Assembly (NCBI GenBank): GCA_003427395.1
Contig: BFEA01000255.1
Span: 1,525,754 to 1,562,454, forward strand
Source: Chara braunii
Lineage: Eukaryota; Streptophyta; Charophyceae; Charales; Characeae
Direction: 5' to 3'
Length of the DNA: 36,701 bases
Position numbers and translations under genes: made by a program. Under the pieces are notes generated by a model, which saw only the letters and a program-made list of their open reading frames with translations, was not told the origin of the DNA and ran no database searches. Positions 27,926 to 36,701 of the stretch are shown here, one piece after another; the first letter of the stretch is position 1; each line of letters starts with the position of its first letter.

Positions 27926-28275
27926 GGCTCTAAGAAGCTTGCCTCATCGCCATATTAACTTATATACTAGGTGATCGAGAGAAGTGAGACTCTAAGAAGC
28001 CTGCCTCATCGCCATATCTATATATATATTAGGCGATCGAGAGAAGCGAGGCTCTAAGAAGCCTGCCTCATCGCCGTATTAACTTATATACTAGCCGATC
28101 GAGAGAAGCGAGGCTCTAAGAAGTCTGCCTCATCGCCATAACTACTTATATACTAGGCGATCGAGAGAAGAGAGGCTCTAAGAAGCCTGCCTCATCGCCA
28201 TATCTATATATATACTAGGCCAACGAGAGAAGTGATATTCTAAGAAGCCTGTCTCGTTGCCATACTAACTTATAC
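27926..28275. repeat. 62-bp minisatellite, right part
   Basis: It resumes the unit cut at 298 (44 bp remaining) and continues with units starting at about 27970, 28032, 28094, 28156 and 28218, again exactly 62 bp apart. The last units are more diverged (GCCAACGAG, CTCGTTGCC), as is usual at array edges. Confidence 0.95.
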
Positions 28276-29220
28276 TCTCCGCGCCTGATACTAACAAAGG
28301 TTTGAATGTATGATGATCGATCTATCGCCGAATATCCACTACCCATACAATCAATTCAGTCCATTGCCAACTCCCTGACACTTGATTCTCGTGAGGAAAT
28401 AAGTAAGATCTTGACTCCGAGAGACTTATCACCCTTTGATATTATGAATTGTTCTCTATCATGTTATTCCCTTTTGAATTGGATGAATGGTTTTGCTTGT
28501 GGTCACTAGAGACATTGGGGCTCTTTAAGAGGGGAGAAACATTGTAGAACCGCTAGGACGAAGAGGCTGAGAATGAATCATTTTCGTTAACCCACCAGGC
28601 AGGCGGATTGTTAGATCAGGGTAGAAGTTAGGCAGTAGGTCGACGACAAACACCGACTCTTGTCACAAGTCTAGATGGGATCTTTCAGATCCCAACGACG
28701 GAGATAAGACGTTAAGATTCTTTCTGACTGTGCTGTGTCTACAGGTTATCATTCTTGGAGAGGCTACGAAAGAAAACCTTATGAAACTGCAAATTTTGTT
28801 ATCATTGGATGACAGGTTGGTAGAACTTCGACGCAACTTCCACATGGCTTGATACCCACACGGAAGACAAGACCTAAGAAAGAAACAGATAAATCTTCCC
28901 TCTGTATCTATGCCTAAAATTGTCCAAATCACACTCAGAAGTCTTTGAAAATCTGAAGGGTTGGGGTAAAAGGAGTCAGGTTTAGGAAGGAATGTTGTCT
29001 TTTAAGGTTTTAGGGCGTGAGTGACTTGCTATGAATGGGTTGAAGGTTGACGCTTGTAGCGCATTCTGTGTCTGCATCTGTATGTGTGTATGTGATTTTT
29101 TGCATCTGCACAGGTGTTGGGCATTGAACTGTCTTTTGAGATTGGGATCGTCTTGGATGCTCGGACACGGGATACAGCAATTGTGAAAGTGAGGTTCGCC
29201 GCTCATTCAGCTCCCCTGAC
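28276..29220. other. Flank with no recognisable gene
   Basis: Unique-looking sequence. The longest frames (28306-28509 plus, 67 codons; 28663-28932 minus, 89 codons) have no recognisable domain or good start context. No RNA gene was seen. Confidence 0.5.
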
Positions 29221-29233
29221 TTATATACATATA

Positions 29234-29273
<40 letters not shown>

Positions 29274-29279
29274 CATATC
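29221..29279. repeat. TA/TACA microsatellite
   Basis: TATATACATATATATATGTA followed by a long TA run and CATACATA. The tyrosine/isoleucine-rich open frames across it are repeat artefacts. Confidence 0.9.
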
Positions 29280-29529
29280 TGTGAATGAGATCGTAGGCTG
29301 TTCGGGGCCTAGAAAGTCATTTGTCCAGGCTTTGTCTTGAGAGGATGGGAGAGTACAAAGGGGTTTGACTCAGGCTTCTCTCTCACATGGTAAACAAAGT
29401 AAACATAGGGTCACTGTCATAGTTAGCTAAGCGTGGAAGACTGTCCGAAAAAGTCGACCTGATTAGATAGTCAGTCCGGGAGTTAGCACCTCGGGGCACG
29501 ACATACTGGTCAGTCTTAAGGCGTTCTAC

Positions 29530-29855
29530 TGTGCATATACCTATGCTACGACGATCGAGAAAACACCCTCGGCTGACCTACCTCTGCGATTACATGTAAA
29601 AGCCTTCGCACGTGGGTCAGTAGCTCAGCGGGGATACGCCCACCTAAGGGATGGTGACAGCTCCCGCAGGTGGAGGTAATGTTGTACCTTGCGGGGTCCC
29701 TAACCTGTCGTAGGGAGTCACGAGAGGTATAGCACGCACGCACGGTCGGAGTGGTGTTTTAGTAAACGTGACAAAAAAAAACTCCTTTGTGACACGACCG
29801 TGAGGTCCGACACAAAAGCACTTTGCGTTTGGGTGTGGGACCGCCGCACGCGACA
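29530..29855 (+). repeat. Relic 3' end of a related LTR
   Basis: Diverged match to the last 330 bp of the LTRs (about 7555-7882): CTATGCTAC, CCACCTCTGCGATT-like, CAGCGGGGATACGCCCAC, GACAGCTCCCG, AGGTGGAGGTAA, CCTGTCGTAGGG and CGAGAGGTAT in the same order. It ends GTGTGGGACCGCCGCACGCG ACA, against GTGTCGGACCGATGCGCGCG ACA in LTR1. No primer binding site follows, so it is a 3' LTR end or solo-LTR remnant of an older or sister family. Its 5' limit is unclear. Confidence 0.75.
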
Positions 29856-29909
29856 GCATATACCACTGTATTTGTGTGTTTGTCACATTATCTGTGTGTG
29901 TTCCACTGT

Positions 29910-30022
29910 GTCTGTGTGTGGCTTGTCTGTCTGTCTGTTTTGTTTGTCTGTTCGTTTGTCTGTCTGTTTATCTGTTTGTCTTGTTTGTCCGTCTGTCTGT
30001 CTGTCTCTCTCTGTCTGTCGTA
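29910..30022. repeat. TCTG/TTTG-rich low-complexity tract
   Basis: Imperfect CTGT/TTGT tetranucleotide repeats. Cys/Leu/Ser/Val-rich open frames over it (29800-30054) are artefacts of the repeat. Confidence 0.85.
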
Positions 30023-30436
30023 GCAATTGTCTTGTTACTGTCGTAGAGTTCTAAGTCACCATTGTCATCATTTTATCCTTCTTTTCAAAACCTTTTTCTT
30101 TCTCTCCCCCTTTTCGTACGAGACGTTCATCTCCTCCATCTGCACGATTTTCTCCTTTCCTTCGGCGGCATTATACTTTTTTTTTACATGTGTTTTCGAT
30201 GTTTGCCTGCCTGCACGATTCCCTCTCTTAGTCCGCTCTCCCTCCATGCACACATCCTCTGTCCCTGTGCTCTTCCTCCTTTTCTATAGCGGCGCTCTTC
30301 TTTTCCTTATGCATTTCCCTCTCCTCTTCTTGCCCTCTATGCCAGCCACAGCAGTTGTAAGCTCTAAATGTACCCGATCGTCGTTTGTGACCGGGTTAGT
30401 TAAATTCCAGCATAAGTTTGTCTGGCTACCAAGGTG

Positions 30437-30591
30437 GGTAAGTAGTGTTGAGCCTCCTCCATTCCTTCCTTTTGGCTCTTCCCCCTCTCTCTTCCTTCTT
30501 CTTCTTCTTCCCGTAAGTCGCCTGTCATTCCCTGTGTCTCTTCCTGTCTCTCTCTACCACCGCCTTGACTTCCTATTTCCTTACCTTAAAC
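30437..30591. repeat. 155-bp direct repeat, copy before adapter
   Basis: GGTAAGTAGTGTTGAGCC… to …CCTTACCTTAAAC, repeated without visible change at 30630-30784. The two copies are separated only by the 38-bp adapter, so the duplication is probably created by the assembly. Confidence 0.9.
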
Positions 30592-30629
30592 CTGTCTCTT
30601 ATACACATCTAGATGTGTATAAGAGACAG
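30592..30629. other. Nextera mate-pair junction adapter (artefact)
   Basis: CTGTCTCTTATACACATCT (30592-30610) joined to AGATGTGTATAAGAGACAG (30611-30629). This is the Tn5 mosaic end and its reverse complement, i.e. the Illumina Nextera mate-pair circularisation junction. It is not genomic. Translating across it gives the known contaminant peptide VSYTHLDVYKRQ. Confidence 0.98.
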
Positions 30630-30784
30630 GGTAAGTAGTGTTGAGCCTCCTCCATTCCTTCCTTTTGGCTCTTCCCCCTCTCTCTTCCTTCTTCTTCTTC
30701 TTCCCGTAAGTCGCCTGTCATTCCCTGTGTCTCTTCCTGTCTCTCTCTACCACCGCCTTGACTTCCTATTTCCTTACCTTAAAC
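30630..30784. repeat. 155-bp direct repeat, copy after adapter
   Basis: Same sequence as 30437-30591; genomic sequence then continues (ATACTTAGCC…). One of the two copies is likely false. Confidence 0.9.
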
Positions 30785-31024
30785 ATACTTAGCCATATTC
30801 CTGATTAATATTAAAACACAATAGAAATATAAGCAATAATAATAATAATGATAAATAAATAATAATATTGGGGTAGCGAAGGCATACAAGTTGTCTTATC
30901 CGTTAGATACAGTCACGACGGGGGTGCGTTACTTTCGAGGTCGGCAGTAAGTACTCCGCAAGGTAAATTAGCTCCCTCGAGCTAAGGTAAGATCTCTCTT
31001 TGTCTTCGTCCCTCTCTTTCTCTT

Positions 31025-31049
31025 TGTGTGTGTGTGTGTGTGTGTGTGT
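31025..31049. repeat. (TG)n microsatellite
   Basis: About 25 bp of uninterrupted TG. Confidence 0.9.
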
Positions 31050-31228
31050 CTGATTTAGCCACGTCACAATCGTCGCAAGAAAGTTGGGAGCCGGATCCAC
31101 TACGCCGGCATGGACACAGAAAGGTCAGAAGAGCGGAGGAATGCAGCCCAAAAGGTGAGTGACCCGAGCGCCCAGATCAGCACCGCATGCACGAGACGCT
31201 CAAAAGCAAGACGACCCTCTTTCTCTCT

Positions 31229-31232
<4 letters not shown>

Positions 31233-31280
<48 letters not shown>
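31233..31280. repeat. (CA)n microsatellite
   Basis: About 48 bp of uninterrupted CA; His/Thr-repeat open frames here are artefacts. Confidence 0.95.
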
Positions 31281-31283
<3 letters not shown>

Positions 31284-31718
31284 AGCTGTAGTAGTGTATA
31301 CTTCCATGTTTTTAGTCGTAGATTCATTCAATTTTTTTCTCTATAGATGAAAGTATCTTGAGACTCGTCGCAACACTCGCATACCCACACACACACATAA
31401 ACGAGTGTGGCAGTGTATTTTTTCATGTTCTAGCAGTAGATTCATTCGATTTTGCTCATCCTATCGATGGAAGTGCAGTGTAGTCGGCCGCGAGATTGGA
31501 GACTTACCTGTTCTCTCACTCTCCCTCGTTGCCATCGTCGTCAGCGCAACTCAACATGATCCGTCACAAAGTGCAGCATGCCGAGACCACCATACGGAGG
31601 ACACGAATGTGCATTCAACACATCGGGCGGATGGTGGATCCGACCTTGCAATGCCAATAGGTCGATGCAGTCACCACCCTCACACACAATAAGCAACGGA
31701 CATTGGGTCAAGGTGAGT

Positions 31719-31735
31719 ACCCTTTTTTCCCCTCC

Positions 31736-31770
<35 letters not shown>

Positions 31771-32060
31771 CTTCTTCTTTTTCCTCCTCGATTTTGGCGC
31801 GCTTCCTCCTTCATTCCCCATATGTCGTGCACCGATCTCTTTTCTCTGCTAGCCCGCTTTGTCCCATTTCCCAAGCACACTCCCTCCTGCTATTGCGCAC
31901 GTGTTCTCTCGCCATCGCGTCGCGCTCGTTCTGCCCAGTCACGATCTCACTCGTTCCTGCGCGGTAGCCACCTCCTCCTTTCTCTGTCTTCTCCTCATCC
32001 TTTTTCTCCTCTTTTTTTCCTTTTTTTCTTTTTTTCTTCGTCTTTTTTTTTCGCACTTTC
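31719..32060. repeat. Polypyrimidine tract with 30-bp poly-T
   Basis: Long CT-rich stretch with T30 at 31741-31770 and further TTTTTCTTTTTTTC runs at about 32000-32055. The several overlapping open frames (Phe/Ser/Leu-rich on plus, Lys/Arg/Glu-rich on minus) are compositional and not supported as genes. Confidence 0.85.
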
Positions 32061-32360
32061 TTCTTCCTCCGCGTGGTTTTCTCCTACCTCCGCGCGTCCT
32101 CCTTCTACCTTCGTGCGGTTCTCCTCCTGCTGCCACGACGTTACCTCTCCTCTGCTCCTCCTACACCATCTTTGTTCTTCTCTGCTTGCTCACCGGTCGC
32201 CTCCCGCTCACGATGTCCCACAACCTTCACCGTGTCGAAGGTAGATCCCGCACGATCGCAATCGCGACGAGACCGAGTTGCAGCAAAAAAAAAGCTCCCT
32301 CGTTTCTCTCACCGAATCTATCCTGAATTCGGAGGCAGATTCATGAATGTAAATCTATGA

Positions 32361-35300
32361 AGACCAACTACGATTGAAAACAAAGAAAAGAGAATAAATA
32401 ATAATACGAAAACTAAAAAAAAAATGAATCTAATGAAAACAAATAAAAATAAAATCCAACTACCAGCTACCTATACAGGCCAAGTGTCGGATCCCCGTTA
32501 AGGAAGGTTCAACTAACTATAACTAATCCTAATATTCCCGTCGCACGTTCAAGCCCCAACCAACCGAACTCGGGGAAAAACTTATTGGAGCTCCTTGTTA
32601 AAAATAGCTAGTTCAGGGGTCGGATGGATTTGATCTCCAAGTCACTTAATTGTCAATCCACACCGAAACTCACTGAGTTAGCTCCTACTTCGGGTTGAAG
32701 AAAAGCGGCTCAGGTATTTGTAGAGTAGTGGGGTTTGGTACGCCTAGCGGCCCGAGCCGATTTCCAAATCTGTGTGTATGTGTACGCTTGCTGGTCTGCG
32801 TGCTTGTCTGAGTGTTAACTTGAGTGAGTGTGTGTGTGACCCGCAAGGTACTTAGTTATTCAGAAGGCCTTAAGGTCGGTACTTACCTGTAGCCGTGTCA
32901 TTGAGGGTCGCGGCGTGGAAAACACTCAAGTAGCAGGTCAGTCGATATTACCCAAGTAGTGGTAGATGTGTAGGGAACCGGCCGCCGAGCAGGTGAAGAC
33001 AAAAGTTAGCATCTTTAGACGCTCGGTAGCGGTAGGTAGGCGGGTACTATTCCAAGTAGCCCGAGTCTAGAGTCTGTGCGGACGATATCAGAGTTTGCGA
33101 TGATGTTTTCCTCAAATAGGGAGAAGGTACCAGTCACTCGGGAAGTGAGCGGTCAGGAAGTCACTACCCAAGAGGCAAATGCTTCACCATAATTGGGAAG
33201 TCGTGCCAGACCCTCGACCCTACTTGTGGTATGCCGCTTGAGCAAGCGTCAACATTCTGGGTGCTATTTCAATCCCGTTAATCACACATTTTTAATCGTA
33301 TCGACCGTATGGTCAGGGCGTATATTAATTTATCATGATTAACGTACTCATGATTAAGTTTCAGTGTGTGTCGTAGATCTACTTGACATAACACTGACCC
33401 AATCGACCCCTCGACTCTTCGGTCGAAAGGCATTACTACCGATTTTAACCATCAGAGAGCACGTCACAATAACGCGCACACATACTTAACAGTATTTTAT
33501 CACCAATTTGCCTCGACCTCAATGGTCGAGGAAACCGTTTGAAAATGTCGTGCGGAAAAACGTACGCGCCTTGACTTCCGGACTGGCCTTGTTTTAGTAG
33601 CCGATATCGTCGCTGTGCCGATTGCAAAAGCATGGTCAAATATCCTTATAAGGGTATTTGGTCCGACGACGCGGCCTCTACCGTTCATAGTCGTCAAACG
33701 AGCGCCTGACTCAAAAACCTGTCATCGCCATCTCGTTCGCAGCGCCTCAAAACCCCAAGTTAGGCTCTCACCGGGCTCAAATCCATTAAGAATCGTGTGA
33801 GATAGAGACTCATCAATCCCTGTTCTCCACTCTCTTTTCGGCGTCCGACTCCTCCGCGCACTAACTTCTCTATCTAGCTTCAACCCTACTAACTTTCTGT
33901 TGAAATTATTAACAACAAATTTGTATTCGCCCACCCTCACAAACCCAAGTTCGGCCTTTACATCGCTCGAATTCGTTCCGGATTGAGCGAGTTTTAGTTT
34001 ATCACCCCCACCATACTCATTTTCTTTCTTACCTCCTCCTTTGCCATCTTCGAATGCACCTACCGAGGACCCGTGTCATGGTCCTCATTTAAATTTTTCC
34101 CTGTGTCTTATTTCGAGCCAACGCAGTACCAGTCAACAGCTGGTTCTACAATGGCAACACCATTGCTCATTAGCTCCAACTATCCCGAGGGAGACTTTGA
34201 AAAGAACAAGCTACTCGACAACTCGACTAGTCATTTTCCACTATACCCAAGTCTGGCACACGATTTGTAGATCACCATCGTTGCGACCTCCCCTCTTCAC
34301 AACGCTCAATCCCACTGTCTGGTGGCGCTGCCCATCAGCCCTCGCTACTCTGATGGAAACTTCTTTCGCTATGCACCTATCCACCCCGTCTTCGTCCCTG
34401 ACAACAAGGTTTTCCCTTACGCTCGATCGGTTGGTCCGACAGAAAAACAAATTCTCAACCTCAGTTTTGTCGGACCTTGAACTACTTATTGGCAAAAAGG
34501 AAGCGTCCTCCGTATATTATGATGTATACGCGAGTCTAAGTATCTCTCCGGATGTTCCAGGGGACCGTGCGAGGGCGACGACCTTGAGATATCACCACCG
34601 AGCTGACCCAAACCTAGGCTACTCAAAATATTTGGTTTTACTCATCAAGTTTCATCACCCCGATCATCAAACGCTCGTCTTGGTGCGGACGCACTCAGTG
34701 GGTGCCCGGTATTAATCAGTATCATACATATTCCCTTGCTTGGGCTATCAGGCACTGGTGTTGTTCTCACAAAGGGAACCAAGCATCCTCCTAAGCCCAC
34801 GAGTGCCCTCAAAGTGCATGCCCACGCACTCCCTAATCAGGTGAACTGAACGCTTGCTATTCCCAACTTCTGAGAGTTGGTTGCGGTCACGCAGAAATGG
34901 GACACTCTCTAAAGTATCATAAAAAATGCATCTTCTGTAAGATGTAAAAATGCGCAGAGGCCGCATTCCAGGTTTGTTGCGCCATGGGTTGCAATATTCT
35001 TCCACGAGCGATGCAAAGGTGGTGGATGAAAAGGAGGAAGGGGGGGGCGTGGGAGGATCTCGAGAACGCGATGATGCGATACAGGAGTACTTATGGGAGA
35101 AGCTGCATATGTCGCCACGTGTCTTTCTGGTGATGGTGTTTGCATCTAAAGTGGACGAACGCATGCGGGCTGTGTTGCCGATGTCGATGTCGACTGCAGT
35201 CGGTGTCGATCCCTCGTCTTCTTTGCTGGAGGTCTTCGATAGAGGTCGGCCATCAACGATAGACGAAGCACACGTGGAACAGGAGGACCACAACAAGCAA

Positions 35301-36368
35301 AATTGTGACTAGGAGCAACGGTGGCAACCTTCAATAAAGGTCGGCCATCAACAACACGTACGACAGGGCCGTAATTCCACGACGACGGTGAAGGTCGACC
35401 GAACGACGACGATGAAGGGAGCAAACGGTAGAGGACAACTTGAACATACGACACACGCACTCTAACGGTGTCAGGCGGCCACAAGCAGTGCACCGCCTGA
35501 GATCCGCAGTTTTGGGGCTTAGGCTCGGGGACAAATCCGTTTTTTTTATGGTAGTCTCGTATGACCAGGCAGCAAAAATTAGGGGAACTCAGGGCACCCC
35601 TGATTTTGGGCGCACTGAACTTTATGAGTAACGCTCAAAGATGGCTAGATGGGTGACCGGACTCGGCATGTCTCGGGACTGTCATTTCCGACCGTTCAGG
35701 GGGGTTAGATCCGGATTGACCTGCCGCGGAGGGGTATCGCGGGAACTGACCTCGCAGCCGCCTTTTTGGCGACATACGCCCAGGGCCGAAATGAGGCCTC
35801 GAATTTTTGTCTATTTTAGTACCATAATTAGAGATGGGGAAAAAGGGATTAAGACCAGATGGGGAGAAGGGAAAAACATAATATCCCTTAATTTCCTCAT
35901 TTTACACGGCATTTAAAACTAGGGGGGAAAACCCTCATATTTTATGATCTTGGCAATAAATTTGAAAGCATAGAAAAATACTAAAAATAGAGAAAGATAA
36001 AAGAAACAAGAGAAATCCGGTCCTGTGTATATACTTTTTCGAAATTCAATTTTGAGGAATTTACGCTTGATTTATTTTTTCCGACAATAGAATTGAGAAA
36101 AAGGAAGATTGATTGAGAACAATGAAAGGGNCGAGAAACGATGACAATTGGAAGATGTGCCAAATTTCGCCTTGATTACCCGCCATCAACTCTGACCCCA
36201 GAAAGATCAGTTTCTTTGGATTCTAACAGTTTTTACTACTGCTGATGGTCGAGAATTCCCTACGTCGTTTTCCCTACTTTACTTGTTTACTAATCTTACC
36301 AAAGATGGGGTGTTCCGAGAGCGGGATTCGCGTGGACAGCATGACGTGGTGCTACTTTGGACCGACAG
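32361..36368. other. Flank with no confident gene
   Basis: Mixed sequence with AT-rich parts (32380-32460, 35820-36130). The longest frames, 34041-34715 plus (224 codons) and 34748-35296 minus (182 codons), are Ser/Thr/Leu- or Ser/Arg-rich with no domain I recognise. They could be chance frames or decayed exons. A short imperfect repeat, AGGTCGGCCATCAAC, occurs at about 35243 and 35338. A possible relic LTR terminus is near 33645-33668 (minus). No RNA gene is supported. Confidence 0.45.
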
Positions 36369-36369
36369 T

Positions 36370-36690
36370 ATGGTACCTGGCTCGGTATGGGCACATGGTT
36401 CAGAGAGGTTCTTTATCTGGCTCGATACCGGGCATATTTCTGGCTCAACATGAGCTCGGCATCAGCGTACGTCAGGTTTGGGGACACTATCGCAATTTAT
36501 TTTCAGGTCCGAGACGGCTATTCGGCACCATTTGTTTCGGGTTCGGAACCACCACGGTAGTACATTCCAGGTTTGGCACCAATACGGCCGTTCATTTCAG
36601 GTTCGGTACCGTTGCGGCTATCGAGTCAGATCCGGTACTCGCTCGTCGTCGGCTTGTCTCAGGCCCGGTATTGGTCCGGGGTCGGCATGG
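36370..36690. repeat. Degenerate ~30-bp tandem repeat at right edge
   Basis: Units starting GGTTCGG/GGTTTGG/GATCCGG at 36540, 36570, 36600, 36629 and 36662 (30, 30, 29 and 33 bp), of the form GGTTCGGTACC-N-TACGGC-N-CATTCA. Earlier words such as GGCTCGGTATGG and GGCTCGATACCGG from 36370 look like more diverged units. The open frame 36357-36560 is repeat-derived. Confidence 0.65.
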
Positions 36691-36701
36691 TACAACCTAT
36701 T

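Noticed and set aside
31110-31154. Possible 15-codon first exon (ATG…CAAAAG followed by GTGAGT), with a further coding-like block at 31545-31712 ending AAG/GTGAGT
   Set aside because: The acceptor (CGTCGTCAG at 31544) would join phases that hit a TGA within a few codons, and the open phase of the second block has a TAG. Not supportable as a gene without transcripts.
32890-32910. GTACTTACCTG resembling the U1 snRNA 5' end
   Set aside because: Only the 5'-splice-site-complementary core matches; no U1 stem-loops follow.
34041-34715. 224-codon plus-strand open frame
   Set aside because: Ser/Thr/Leu-rich with no domain, no splice context and no conservation to judge by; probably chance.
34748-35296. 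182-codon minus-strand open frame
   Set aside because: Compositionally biased, overlapped by plus-strand frames of similar length; no recognisable motif.

Overview
The window is eukaryotic repeat DNA dominated by one giant, degenerate LTR retrotransposon of the Ty3/gypsy type. The Gag and Pol style (RGG-rich Gag with one CCHC knuckle, YIDD polymerase box, Asp-tRNA-type primer site) fits a green-lineage genome. From memory the proteins most resemble predicted proteins of the charophyte alga Chara. That assignment is a guess from recognition, not from a search.

Layout. Positions 1-298 are a TA run and a 62-bp minisatellite. The retrotransposon fills 299-27921 (27.6 kb): a 7,584-bp 5' LTR (299-7882), a 12.7-kb interior (7883-20560) and a 7,361-bp 3' LTR (20561-27921). 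It starts TG and ends CA, is flanked by GCGA, and splits one 62-bp minisatellite unit exactly (18 bp on the left, 44 bp on the right), so its boundaries are firm. The minisatellite resumes at 27922-28275. The rest (28276-36701) is low-gene flank: a relic LTR end (29530-29855), simple repeats, a sequencing-adapter artefact (30592-30629), long stretches with nothing recognisable, and a degenerate 30-bp repeat at the right edge.

Interior of the element. The order is primer binding site, gag, protease, reverse transcriptase/RNase H, integrase, then a second long gene downstream of pol (14978-18389). The second gene has a Gag-like helical N-terminus, a coiled coil and its own CCHC knuckle. Pol is dead: it has several frameshifts, in-frame stops, a lost catalytic Asp in RT motif A (Val) and a lost catalytic Glu in integrase (Lys). 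A 521-bp MITE-like element interrupts the second gene, and its conceptual removal restores the frame.

Most interesting signals: (1) an array of about ten stem-loops in each LTR with a conserved loop (CCATAAGATTGGAC) but different, self-complementary stems; (2) a truncated U6 snRNA sequence inside each LTR; (3) the second CCHC/Gag-like gene 3' of pol; (4) LTRs of about 7.5 kb; (5) three assembly problems: identical N patterns in both LTRs, a 95-bp duplication around a single N, and a Nextera mate-pair junction with a 155-bp duplication.
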